Below are positions 17,550 through 26,313 of a stretch of 64,000 nucleotides of DNA, piece after piece (position 1 is the first letter of the stretch; the number at the start of each line of letters is the position of its first letter). Under the pieces are notes generated by a model. That model was given only the letters and a program-made list of their open reading frames with translations. It made no database searches and was not told the origin of the DNA. Origin of the DNA: Ornithinimicrobium sufpigmenti (lineage in GTDB: Bacteria > Actinomycetota > Actinomycetes > Actinomycetales > Dermatophilaceae); the NCBI RefSeq assembly GCF_004322775.1, contig NZ_CP036403.1, positions 2,728,001 to 2,792,000 of the forward strand, given 5' to 3'. The translations under genes and the position numbers were made by a program.

Positions 17550-19103
17550 TCAGAGCTGCGTGCGGAGCCGACGCAGGCGGGCCAGCGTCTCCTCCTTCCC
17601 CAGGATCTCCATCGACTCGAAGAGCGGGGGGCTGATGCGCTGCCCCGAGACGGCAGTGCGCAGCGGCCCGAAGGCGAAGCGGGGCTTGAGACCCAGCCCC
17701 TCGATCAGCGCCTCGCGCAGGGCCGCCTCGATGCGTCCGGTCGTCCAGTCCACGCCGCCGCCCAGCGGCTGTGGCCGGCCGCCCGGGATGCCCTCCAGCG
17801 TGGCGATCGCGGCGTCGAGCACGGCAGACGCGTCCTCCTTGAGCTGGGAGCGGGCATCGTCGGCGATCTCCAGCTCCTCGGCACCCGCATAGAACGGGGC
17901 CACGAGCGGCACCGCCTCGGAGAGCACCTGGATCCGGGTCTGGATCAGGTCGGCCACCTGCTCCAGCCGGGCCAGCTCCCCCATGTCCGACTGGGGGCCG
18001 AGCACGCCGGCCTGCCGCAGCACCGGCAGCAGGCGAGAGGTGAACTCCGGCAGAGGGAGCCGCCTGATGTGGTCGGCGTTGATGGACTCGGCCTTCTTCT
18101 GGTCCCACCGGGCGGGGTTGGGGTTGACGTCGCGCACGTCGAAGGCCTCGACGAGGTGGTGGGGCTCGAAGATGTCCCGGTCGGGGCCGATCGCCCAGCC
18201 GAGCAGGGCCAGGTAGTTGACCATGCCCTCCCGGATGAACCCCCGGTCCCGGTGCAGGAACAGGTCCGACTGCGGGTCGCGCTTGGACAGCTTCTTGCTG
18301 CCCTCCCCCAGCACCAGCGGCAGGTGCGCGAAGGTCGGAACCCGTTCTGCCACACCGATCTCGGTCAGCGCCCGGTAGAGCGCGATCTGCCGCGGGGTCG
18401 AGGAAAGCAGGTCTTCGCCGCGGATGACGTGGGTGATCCGCATCATCGCGTCATCCACCGGGTTGACCAGCGTGTAGAGGGGTGCCCCGTTGCCGCGGAC
18501 GATCACGAAGTCGGGGATGCTGCCCGCCGGGAAGGTGACCTCCCCGCGGACCAGGTCGGTGAAGGTGATGTCCTCATCGGGCATCCGCAGCCGCAGGACG
18601 GGGTCGCGTCCCTCGGCCCGGAAGGCGTCCACCTGTTCCTGGGTCAGGTCACGGTCGTAGTTGTCGTAGCCGAGCTTGACGTCCTGCCCAGCCGCGCGGT
18701 GCCGCTCCTCGACCTCCTGCGGCGTCGAGTACGACTCGTACGCCAGCCCCGCGTCGAGCAGCTGACGCGCCACGTCGGTGTAGATCTGCGAGCGCTCGCT
18801 CTGCCGGTAGGGACCGTAGGGGCCCCCCACGTCCGGGCCCTCGTCGTGGTCCAGGCCCAGCCAGCGCATCATCTCCACGATCTGGTCCATCGACTCCTGC
18901 GAGTCGCGGGCGGCGTCGGTGTCCTCGATGCGGAACACCAGCGTGCCGCCGTGGTGGCGCGCGTAGGCCCAGTTGAACAGCGCGGTGCGGGCCAGGCCGA
19001 CGTGCGGTGTCCCGGTGGGGCTGGGACAGAACCGGACGCGGACGTCGGCGCCGGTCACCTCGTCGTGCTCGGTGGCGGACACGGGGGCGGAGTGAGTCGT
19101 CAT
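17550..19103 (-). CDS. gltX: Glutamyl-tRNA synthetase
   Basis: Class I synthetase, 517 residues. The HIGH-type motif is in [20 protein letters not shown] near 26-45 and the KMSKS-type motif is KKLSKRD near 270. Actinobacteria lack a glutaminyl-tRNA synthetase, so the enzyme is expected to charge both tRNA-Glu and tRNA-Gln, the latter then amidated by GatCAB. Both tRNA genes lie directly downstream on the same strand. The ATG start at 19103 follows a clear promoter-size gap. Confidence 0.96.
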   Translation of the reverse strand: MTTHSAPVSATEHDEVTGADVRVRFCPSPTGTPHVGLARTALFNWAYARHHGGTLVFRIEDTDAARDSQESMDQIVEMMRWLGLDHDEGPDVGGPYGPYRQSERSQIYTDVARQLLDAGLAYESYSTPQEVEERHRAAGQDVKLGYDNYDRDLTQEQVDAFRAEGRDPVLRLRMPDEDITFTDLVRGEVTFPAGSIPDFVIVRGNGAPLYTLVNPVDDAMMRITHVIRGEDLLSSTPRQIALYRALTEIGVAERVPTFAHLPLVLGEGSKKLSKRDPQSDLFLHRDRGFIREGMVNYLALLGWAIGPDRDIFEPHHLVEAFDVRDVNPNPARWDQKKAESINADHIRRLPLPEFTSRLLPVLRQAGVLGPQSDMGELARLEQVADLIQTRIQVLSEAVPLVAPFYAGAEELEIADDARSQLKEDASAVLDAAIATLEGIPGGRPQPLGGGVDWTTGRIEAALREALIEGLGLKPRFAFGPLRTAVSGQRISPPLFESMEILGKEETLARLRRLRTQL

Positions 19104-19172
19104 GATGGGCGCCAGTCTAGGGACTGCGCGCCCGCGGGACGGCGGCTGGCCAGGATCGTCCCGGGTATGGCG

Positions 19173-19757
19173 TCAGCGCGACATGAGCGCCAGGGTCACC
19201 GACTCCTGCACCCAGCTGAGGAAGTCGTAGTACGCCATCTTCTGGGCCATGGCGGGGTCGAGCTCGACGTCGCCGGCCAGGGCCGCCTCGAGCTCGTCGT
19301 GCAAGCGCTCGGAGTCCTCATCGGTACGCAGGCCCAGCCGCTCCCCCAGGATGAGGCGGGCGTCGGTCAGCGCGATGGCCAGGGCTCGCCCCTGGTCCAG
19401 GTCGAGCTCCAGGACGGGCGGCGCGGCCTCCTCCAGGGCCGCGATGGCGGTGGCGAGCGTGGCGGCCTTGCGCTGCCGTAGCCCGTGCTCGGTGAGTCGG
19501 CGGAACTCCGCGGCCTGCTCGGGGTCGTCGCGGGAGGCGCTGGGCAGCAGCCGCGCAAGGGCGGGGTCGGAGGGCTCCTCCGGGTCCGCCTCATCGCCCA
19601 GGCCCGCGACGAGGTCGAGAAAGGGGTCGCCGGAGTCGGGCCGCTCCGGCGCGACGAAGCGGCGGGTCAGCTCGAGCACATGGACGAGGACGCCGATCTC
19701 CTCGGCGTCGAACTGCCCCACCAGACGCGAGCCCTTGCGCTTGAACGCCCTGGCCAT
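19173..19757 (-). CDS. DUF2017 family protein
   Basis: 194 residues from ATG 19757 (MARAFKRKGSRLVGQFDAEE). The frame is open upstream, but this start sits 2 bp after the clpS stop and matches the family N-terminus. It is predicted helical and acidic in the middle. DUF2017 proteins are actinobacterial, encoded next to clpS and of unknown function; the context suggests a link to ClpS/ClpP-mediated proteolysis. I see no catalytic motif. Confidence 0.85.
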   Translation of the reverse strand: MARAFKRKGSRLVGQFDAEEIGVLVHVLELTRRFVAPERPDSGDPFLDLVAGLGDEADPEEPSDPALARLLPSASRDDPEQAAEFRRLTEHGLRQRKAATLATAIAALEEAAPPVLELDLDQGRALAIALTDARLILGERLGLRTDEDSERLHDELEAALAGDVELDPAMAQKMAYYDFLSWVQESVTLALMSR

Positions 19758-19759
19758 GC

Positions 19760-20092
19760 TCAGGTGTCCTGCTGGAAGGTTGCCCACAGGCCGTAGCCGT
19801 GCATCGCCTCGGTGTCGGCCTCCATCTTCTCGCGCGTGCCCGTCGACACCACGGCCCGACCCTCGGTGTGCACGTCCATCATCAGCTTCTCGGCCTTGGC
19901 GCGGGAGTAGCCGAAGTGGGTCTGGAAGACCCAGGTGACATAGCTCATGAGGTTGACCGGGTCGTTCCAGACGAGGGTGATCCAGGGCTGGTCGGTCTCT
20001 GGCCGGTCCAGCAGCGCGACCCGACCACCCTCCTGCGGGCTGGTCTGCGGACCGGTGGGCGCGTCCGGCGGGAGAGGTGGGTCGACTGGCAT
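19760..20092 (-). CDS. clpS: ATP-dependent Clp protease adaptor ClpS
   Basis: 110 residues. After a disordered Pro-rich N-terminus, the ClpS core starts at [20 protein letters not shown] near 37-56, which contains the conserved NDxxN motif that binds N-degron amino termini. [17 protein letters not shown] follows. It delivers N-end-rule substrates to ClpC/ClpA-ClpP. It is co-transcribed with the DUF2017 gene and divergent from pncB. Confidence 0.95.
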   Translation of the reverse strand: MPVDPPLPPDAPTGPQTSPQEGGRVALLDRPETDQPWITLVWNDPVNLMSYVTWVFQTHFGYSRAKAEKLMMDVHTEGRAVVSTGTREKMEADTEAMHGYGLWATFQQDT

Positions 20093-20141
20093 CCTCCCAC
20101 TCTAGGACGGGTGCCCGGGGGGCCGCGTCTAGGCTGACCGG

Positions 20142-21452
20142 GTGACCACGAGCACCGCGCTTCTCACCGACCACTACGAGCTGACGATGCTCCAGGCGGC
20201 CCTGGCCAGCGGTCACGCCGACCGACGCTGCGTCTTCGAGACCTTCGCCCGTCGGCTCTCGGGCGGTCGCCGGTACGGCGTGGTCGCCGGCACCGGCCGG
20301 GTGCTGGAGGCGCTGCGCGACTTCCGCTTCGGCGAGGCCGAGCTCGCCTTCCTGCGCGAGCGGACGGTCGTCGACGGCCGCACCCTGGACTGGCTGGCGG
20401 ACTTCCGCTTCTCCGGCGACATCTGGGGGTATGCCGAGGGTGAGGTCTACTTCCCGGGCTCCCCCGTGCTGGTCGTGGAGTCCACCTTCGCCGAGGGGAT
20501 CCTGCTGGAGACCCTCGTGCTCTCGATCCTGAACCATGACTCCGCGGTGGCCTCCGCCGCCTCACGGATGACCGCCGCCGCCGGTGACCGCCCCTGCATC
20601 GAGATGGGTTCCCGGCGCACGCACGAGGAGTCGGCGGTGGCGGCCGCACGCGCGGCCTACCTGGCCGGGTTCGGCTCCACCTCCAACCTGGAGGCCGGCC
20701 GGCGCCATGGCATCCCGACCGCCGGCACCGCCGCCCACTCCTACACCCTGCTGCACTCCGACGAGCGGGAGGCGTTCGCCAACCAGCTGTCCAGTCTGGG
20801 TCTGAGCACGACGCTCCTGGTCGACACCTACGACGTGACCACGGCGGTGCAGCTGGCGGTGGAGCTGGCAGGACCGGAGCTGGGCGGTGTCCGTCTGGAC
20901 TCCGGCGACCTGGTCAGCCAGGCGCACGAGGTGCGGGCCCAGCTGGACGCGCTCGGCGCACACGACACGCAGATCGTCGTCACCTCCGACCTGGACGAGT
21001 ACGCCATCGCCGCCCTGGCCGCCGCCCCCGTCGACCGTTACGGGGTGGGCACCAGGGTGGTCACCGGGTCCGGGCACCCGGCAGCGGGGATGGTCTACAA
21101 GCTGGTGAGCCGGGAGAGCACGGACGGGCGCATGGAGGGCGTGGCGAAGGCCAGCAAGGAGAAGACCTCGGTGGGTGGGCGCAAGTTCGCCCTGCGTCGG
21201 CGCTCCCCCCACGGGGTGGCACAGGCCGAGATCGTCGGGATCGACGAGCGGCCCTGGGCGGACGGCGCCGACGGTGACGACCGCGAGCTGCTGGTCCCCC
21301 TCGTGCGCGCCGGCGAGGTGGTCTCGGCCACGGACGTCCACACCGCCCGGGAGCACCACGCCAAGGCGCGTGCGGAGCTGCCCCTGGGCGCCCTGCGGCT
21401 CTCCGGCGGCGACCCTGCCATCCCCACCAGGTACCTGGACGACTGGAGCTGA
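20142..21452 (+). CDS. pncB: Nicotinate phosphoribosyltransferase
   Basis: Converts nicotinate and PRPP to nicotinate mononucleotide in NAD salvage. 436 residues from GTG 20142. The N-terminal LLTDHYELTMLQAAL is the family signature. The segment TSNLEAGRRHGIPTAGTAAH near 185-205 holds the histidine that is phosphorylated in the ATP-driven cycle, and GVRLDSGDL near 250 binds phosphoribosyl groups. Divergent from clpS with a 49-bp gap, the usual arrangement in this group. Confidence 0.95.
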   Translation: MTTSTALLTDHYELTMLQAALASGHADRRCVFETFARRLSGGRRYGVVAGTGRVLEALRDFRFGEAELAFLRERTVVDGRTLDWLADFRFSGDIWGYAEGEVYFPGSPVLVVESTFAEGILLETLVLSILNHDSAVASAASRMTAAAGDRPCIEMGSRRTHEESAVAAARAAYLAGFGSTSNLEAGRRHGIPTAGTAAHSYTLLHSDEREAFANQLSSLGLSTTLLVDTYDVTTAVQLAVELAGPELGGVRLDSGDLVSQAHEVRAQLDALGAHDTQIVVTSDLDEYAIAALAAAPVDRYGVGTRVVTGSGHPAAGMVYKLVSRESTDGRMEGVAKASKEKTSVGGRKFALRRRSPHGVAQAEIVGIDERPWADGADGDDRELLVPLVRAGEVVSATDVHTAREHHAKARAELPLGALRLSGGDPAIPTRYLDDWS

Positions 21453-21538
21453 GCAGTGAGGGCCGTACGCGCCGAAGCCTGACCCGGCCTGGGCGTACCT
21501 GGTCGAAGGTGACCTGCCGGTCGGGCAGTAGCGAGTGC

Positions 21539-23173
21539 TCAGGGCCCAGCCGGGGCACGGGGAAAGATGGGCAGCAGGGGTGGTGGTGGTCGATAGGTCC
21601 TCGGTGTCGGCGCGAAGTGTCGCGGGTGCTCCCTGGCCAGGTTGCAGCGGGCGCAGAGCCCTCGACCGTTGGCTTCTTCCGTGGGCCCACCGTCGGCGTG
21701 GCGCGTGACGTGGTCGATGTGCCGGACGGGCGCCCCGCACCACGCGTTGCGACAGGTGCGGTCCCGGGCGACGAGGAACGCCCGCAATGCACCGGTGAAG
21801 GCGCGCCGGCGAGGGTCCCGCTGGCTCAGGACCCCGGTCGCCGGATCGGTGAACAGCCGACGGATCCAGACCGTGGCCGCCCGCGCGCCCGAGGCGGCGG
21901 CTGAGCCGCCCGAGGCGGGTGGCGGGCCGCCGGAGGTCGGTGGTGAGCCGTGCCAGGAGGTGGGCAGCTCTGGGCCTGAGCTGGTCACCGGGCTGGGTGC
22001 GGGGGCTCCATGAATGAGGGTGCAGGAGAAGGACACACATCGCGGTCCGTCCGGGCAGTGGCCAGGAGGCACGTGACCTCCGGGGTACCCGTTCGCGCTG
22101 GCCTTGGCATCCGTCCGTGCTTGCTGGGCCGGGCCCGCTGCGGACTGATCCAGCGTGGAACGGAGGTTGGGCGGCTGGTCGGCCATCCGGGTCCGGGCGC
22201 CCTCGGTCTCTCCGGGCGGCTCGGGCACCGGGCGCAACAGCTCACAGGCCAGCTCGGCAGGGATCGGTCCGTAGCCGAGCAGCTCGGCCGGGTCGGAGGT
22301 GCCCGCGAAGAGTGCGGTGTCGGTGATGACGACACCGACCTCGACATCGATCCCGTCGACGACCAGGCGGCCGGTGAGGCGCTCGTACAACTCGTCGGCC
22401 ATCAGCTGGTTGAGGGTGCGCGGGTCACCGCTGGACTTCTTGACCTCCGCGGCCGCCCGCAGGCTCTGGAAGACGGCGATCGCTGCTGGGGCGGGGAGCC
22501 GGGCGGTGAGGATACCCATCACATCCGGTGCGGCCCGCAGCGAGACACCGCGGTCGGCCGCGGCCTTCCGTGCCCGGGCGACGAACCCCTGGGGGTCGAT
22601 CTCGTACACCAGGGCCCGGACGGTGCGCGCCAGCTCGCTCGCGGCGATGCCGGGCAGCACGTCGACGAGCCGGACGTCGACCTCGTCACGGTCCTCCCGC
22701 GACAGACAGGTGGTGAGCTCGGTGATCTGGCGGGCCTGGTAGGGCGAGACCGTCCCTTGCTCCAGCGCGGCCAGGGTGCGTGGCATCTGCTCCACCAACG
22801 CCCGCGCGCTGCTCAGCTCGCGGCGACCCCAGTAGGGAGAGGTGAGCCGGGCCAGGGCAAGGTCGTCCCCCACGGCCAGCCCCGCACGGGACGGGCTCAC
22901 CCCATCAGCCAGCTGCGCCCGGATCTGGGAGGAGCGGAAGTCCGTCTGCAGGCGAGCGCCGACTCCCGTGGCCGCCCGGCCGAGCAGCTCGATCTGGTGG
23001 AGGACCTCCAGGCGCTGCTCGTCGGAGAGAGCTCCTAGATCATCGACACAACCGAGGAGGGACTCCCGGACGTCTGCCATCATCGCCGCGAGATCGTCAG
23101 GACCGCCGCCGGATGAGGTCGCAGCCAGCCCACTGCTGCCGCGCCCCGATTCGCCATCGTTGCGAGGTCGCAT
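21539..23173 (-). CDS. HNH endonuclease-domain protein with DUF222 (13E12 repeat family)
   Basis: 544 residues. The N-terminal two-thirds is the helical DUF222 region (LTARLPAPAAIAVFQSLRAA). The C-terminal HNH module has a CRNAWCGAP zinc-like start, HIDHVTRHADGGPT with the catalytic His, then GLCARCNLAREHP. Such genes occur in many copies in actinobacterial genomes; biological function is unknown and mobility is suspected. A low-complexity Pro/Gly/Ser section at about 330-430 separates the two parts. No terminal repeats were seen. Confidence 0.88.
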   Translation of the reverse strand: MRPRNDGESGRGSSGLAATSSGGGPDDLAAMMADVRESLLGCVDDLGALSDEQRLEVLHQIELLGRAATGVGARLQTDFRSSQIRAQLADGVSPSRAGLAVGDDLALARLTSPYWGRRELSSARALVEQMPRTLAALEQGTVSPYQARQITELTTCLSREDRDEVDVRLVDVLPGIAASELARTVRALVYEIDPQGFVARARKAAADRGVSLRAAPDVMGILTARLPAPAAIAVFQSLRAAAEVKKSSGDPRTLNQLMADELYERLTGRLVVDGIDVEVGVVITDTALFAGTSDPAELLGYGPIPAELACELLRPVPEPPGETEGARTRMADQPPNLRSTLDQSAAGPAQQARTDAKASANGYPGGHVPPGHCPDGPRCVSFSCTLIHGAPAPSPVTSSGPELPTSWHGSPPTSGGPPPASGGSAAASGARAATVWIRRLFTDPATGVLSQRDPRRRAFTGALRAFLVARDRTCRNAWCGAPVRHIDHVTRHADGGPTEEANGRGLCARCNLAREHPRHFAPTPRTYRPPPPLLPIFPRAPAGP

Positions 23174-23336
23174 CCTTCTTCACCCCCCAGGGTGTGCGGC
23201 CGACCCCTCCGATCGACCTCTTCACCGAACACTAGAGGCGACCACTGACACACCCCCCTGCGTCCCCGAGACCCCTGGTCGACGAGCGCCGTCAGCTCTA
23301 CGCTCCTGGGAGATGCCCGAGCCGGAGGAGGAAAGC

Positions 23337-23906
23337 ATGCCTACCCACGTCGCCCTGCTCCGGGGCATCAACGTCGGCCGGGCCAACCGGATCGCCATGG
23401 CCGACCTGCGCTCGGTCGTGGCGGACCTGGGTCACGCGGAGGTGGCCACCTACCTTCAGTCCGGCAACGTGGTCTTCTCCCCTGCCCATGAGCAGGACCC
23501 CGTGGCCCTGGCCCTCGAGTTGAGCGACTCGATCCAGCAGCGTCTCGCCGTGTCCTGCCACGTGGTCGTGCTGACCGCGTCGCAGTGGCGGTCCATCGTG
23601 GCCGCCAATCCCTATCCAGCGCAGGCGGCTGCGGATCCCAGGACCGTGCACGCGGCGGTGCAGCAGGACGAATTCACCTCTGCCGAGCAGGAGGGCCTCA
23701 CCCGGCTGCTGGTCGAGGCCACGGCAGCCGGCAGCCCCGACCACCTCACGGTGGCGGGCCGGGCGACATACCTGTGGACGCCCGGCGGCCTGGGCCGCAG
23801 CACGCTCGCCGAGCGGCTCACCCGCGCGAAAGGGCCAGGGAAGGACCGCACGACAGCCCGCAACTGGCGGACGGTCGAGGCGCTCGCCCGCCTTCTCGGG
23901 GGCTAG
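23337..23906 (+). CDS. DUF1697 family protein
   Basis: 189 residues from ATG 23337, chosen because GGAGGAGG lies 7-10 bp upstream and the protein begins with the family pattern THVALLRGINVGRANRIAMADL. TYLQSGNVVFSP and the C-terminal TTARNWRTVEALARLL complete the signature. DUF1697 is a small, widespread family without a proven function. It stands alone between the HNH gene (divergent) and the aldo/keto reductase (convergent). Confidence 0.88.
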   Translation: MPTHVALLRGINVGRANRIAMADLRSVVADLGHAEVATYLQSGNVVFSPAHEQDPVALALELSDSIQQRLAVSCHVVVLTASQWRSIVAANPYPAQAAADPRTVHAAVQQDEFTSAEQEGLTRLLVEATAAGSPDHLTVAGRATYLWTPGGLGRSTLAERLTRAKGPGKDRTTARNWRTVEALARLLGG

Positions 23907-24004
23907 CGCACGGGTGTTGCCCGGCTGAGCGACGGCCGCACCCCGTTCGACGGCTGACGTGTGCCCGCTCGGCACGCTGCCGGCCAGTGCACCCCATGCT
24001 CGAG

Positions 24005-25051
24005 CTAGTCCTGCCGCCCCTCGCTCTGCCGCGCGTGCTGCCACAGGTCGATGCCGCTGTCGACGGCATGCTCCTCGATGCGGGCCAGCTCGTCGTCGGT
24101 GAGGTCGAGGTTCTCCAGCGCGCCGACCGAGTCGCGAACCTGCTCGGAGCGGCTGGCACCGACCAGCACCGAGGTGACCTCGGGACGGCGCAGCACCCAG
24201 GCGAGCGCGAGCTGGGCCAGGGTCTGACCTCGCTCGCGCGCCATGTCGTTGAGCGCACGCACATGCTCCAGCGCCTCGTCGGTCAGCAGGTCGGTGGCCA
24301 GCGACTTCCCTTGCGCCGCACGGGAGTCCTCGGGGACGCCGGACAGATAACGGTCGGTGAGCATTCCCTGCGCCAGTGGTGAGAAGGCGATGCAACCCAC
24401 GCCCAGCTCGTCGACGGTCTCGAGCAGCCCCTCCGTCTCGACCCAGCGGTTGAGCATCGAGTAGGACGGCTGGTGGATGAGCAGCGGGGTGCCCAGGTCG
24501 GCCAGGATGGCCGCGGCCTCGCGGGTGCGCTGCGCCGAGTAGGAGGAGATGCCGACGTACAGCGCCCGGCCCGTGCGCACGATGTGGTCCAGCGCCCCCA
24601 TCGTCTCCTCCAGCGGCGTGCTGGGGTCAGGTCGGTGGTGGTAGAAGATGTCGACGTAGTCCAGCCCCATGCGTTGCAGGGACTGGTCGAGGCTGGCGAC
24701 GAGGTACTTGCGCGACCCACCCACCTGGCCGTAGGGACCGGGCCACATGTCCCAGCCCGCCTTGCTGGAGATGACCAGCTCGTCCCGCAGCCCGGCGAAG
24801 TCGGTGCGCAGGTGCTGGCCGAAGTTGCGTTCCGCGCTCCCGAAGGGCGGTCCGTAGTTGTTGGCCAGGTCGAAGTGGGTGATCCCGGCGTCGAAGGCCG
24901 TCCGGAGGATGTCGCGCTGGCGCTCCATGGGCACGTCGTCTCCGAAGTTGTGCCACAGCCCCAGGCTGATGGCGGGCAGGTCGAGCCCGGAGCGCCCCGT
25001 GCGGCGGTACTGCATACGGTCATAACGGTCGGCGGCAGGAAAGTGGTTCAC
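24005..25051 (-). CDS. Aldo/keto reductase, YghZ (glyceraldehyde 3-phosphate reductase) type
   Basis: NADPH-dependent TIM-barrel reductase of about 348 residues. RTGRSGLDLPAISLGLWHNF and THFDLANNYGPPFGSAERNFG are near-identical in pattern to E. coli YghZ, which reduces L-glyceraldehyde 3-phosphate and methylglyoxal. The tetrad residues are Asp and Tyr in DLANNYG, Lys in SSKAGWDMWPG and His in FYHHR. The start is uncertain: GTG 25051 keeps the homologous N-terminus but its GGGAGG sits too close; ATG 25015 and GTG 25090 are alternatives. Confidence 0.9.
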   Translation of the reverse strand: MNHFPAADRYDRMQYRRTGRSGLDLPAISLGLWHNFGDDVPMERQRDILRTAFDAGITHFDLANNYGPPFGSAERNFGQHLRTDFAGLRDELVISSKAGWDMWPGPYGQVGGSRKYLVASLDQSLQRMGLDYVDIFYHHRPDPSTPLEETMGALDHIVRTGRALYVGISSYSAQRTREAAAILADLGTPLLIHQPSYSMLNRWVETEGLLETVDELGVGCIAFSPLAQGMLTDRYLSGVPEDSRAAQGKSLATDLLTDEALEHVRALNDMARERGQTLAQLALAWVLRRPEVTSVLVGASRSEQVRDSVGALENLDLTDDELARIEEHAVDSGIDLWQHARQSEGRQD

Positions 25052-25096
25052 CTCCCGATCCTCACACCTGGGACCGTCCGCCGCGAGCACGACCGG

Positions 25097-26236
25097 CTAC
25101 TCACCACCCAGGTGCGCGGGAAGCACCGGGTCCAGGTCCAGCCACCGCGCGAGGTCCTCGATCTCGGCGATCACCCGCTCGCGGCGGGCGGCGCTCCATA
25201 CCCCGTCCTCGTGCAGCGCGTCCACGTGCAGGACCCCGGCCTTGCGGTCGGCGGTCGCGTCCAGCTTGCCCACGAGCTGGTCACCGTCGAGCACGGGCAG
25301 TGCGTAGTAGCCCCAGCGACGCCTGGCCTTGGGCTTGTACATCTCCAGGACGTAGTTGAAGGTGAAGATCTGGCCCATCCGGGTGCGGTCGAAGACCAGC
25401 CGGCCGATCGGGCACAGCAACGCGGCCCGGCCGTCGAAGTCCGTGCCGTCGAGATGGCGGGGATCCACGCGCCAGGTGCCCGGCAGACCCTCGACGACCG
25501 CCTCCTCCCCCGCGGTGCCCCCGTCGATCGACTCGGTGGGGCACTGCGGACCACGAGGCCGCAGAAGGCCGCAGGCTGCCAGGCGACGACGGTCCTGTTC
25601 GGCCACGGCCTCCTCGAGCGGCAGGGCCGGCACGTCGGGGTAGACCCGCTCGGCGAGGTCCCAGAGGCGTTGCCCGCCCTTCCGGCCGGCGACCGCGACC
25701 TCGCCGCGCGCCACCATGAAGTCGAGCAGCCGCCCCAGGTTCTTGTCGTTCGTCCACCCGGTGGAGCGCCACGGCACCTCGGTCGAGTCGGGCAGACCAC
25801 CGGTGGGGCTGGGCCCCTCCGCCTTCAGGTGGGCCAGCACGTCGCGCCGGGCACGGTCGTTGGCCGCCACCCACTCGGCGTTGCGTCGCTGCCACCCCAG
25901 CAGCTCGTCGCGGCCCGGCGGCGGGACGGGCCAGGCCGACATCTCCGCGGCGTACAGCGCGATGTCCTCAGCGGGGCGGATGTGCCCGAGCAGCTCCACC
26001 AGGGTGCGGTCGGCCAGCGAGCGGTCCAGCTCCGCCGTGTCGTAGTCGCTGCCCAGACGGCTCCACAGGACGAGGTGCTGCGCCGGCGCCACCGCGGTCA
26101 CCGGGTCCATCTGCAGGTGGGCGAGCTCGCGCACGGTCTCGACAACGTCCCCCGGGCGGGGGCGGCTGAGGAGCTGAGCCCGGACGGCGACCCTGCGGGC
26201 GTCCCGGGCGGTGAGGCGGTGCGGCGGTGGCGGCAT
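25097..26236 (-). CDS. Winged-helix DNA glycosylase-like protein (YcaQ/AlkX, HTH_42 family)
   Basis: 379 residues from ATG 26236. LTARDARRVAVRAQLL and the motif HLQMDPVTAVAPAQHLVLWSR fit the HTH_42 family, whose E. coli member YcaQ/AlkX unhooks DNA interstrand crosslinks. The QMD triplet matches the Q-x-D catalytic motif of the AlkX branch rather than the QxQ of AlkZ toxin-producer enzymes. The C-terminal RRWGYYALPVLDGDQLVGK is also typical. Crosslink repair is inferred from the family. Confidence 0.85.
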   Translation of the reverse strand: MPPPPHRLTARDARRVAVRAQLLSRPRPGDVVETVRELAHLQMDPVTAVAPAQHLVLWSRLGSDYDTAELDRSLADRTLVELLGHIRPAEDIALYAAEMSAWPVPPPGRDELLGWQRRNAEWVAANDRARRDVLAHLKAEGPSPTGGLPDSTEVPWRSTGWTNDKNLGRLLDFMVARGEVAVAGRKGGQRLWDLAERVYPDVPALPLEEAVAEQDRRRLAACGLLRPRGPQCPTESIDGGTAGEEAVVEGLPGTWRVDPRHLDGTDFDGRAALLCPIGRLVFDRTRMGQIFTFNYVLEMYKPKARRRWGYYALPVLDGDQLVGKLDATADRKAGVLHVDALHEDGVWSAARRERVIAEIEDLARWLDLDPVLPAHLGGE

Positions 26237-26313
26237 AGGGGCACGGTATGCCGTCCTGCGGACAGCAGGCGTCCGCGCGGTGCCCCTGGGCGGCGTGGGT
26301 GGCAGGCGGAGCG

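Noticed and set aside
21539..23173. HNH gene as a mobile intron, intein or insertion sequence
   Set aside because: No terminal inverted repeats, target duplication or splice motifs; DUF222-HNH genes are ordinary dispersed actinobacterial genes.
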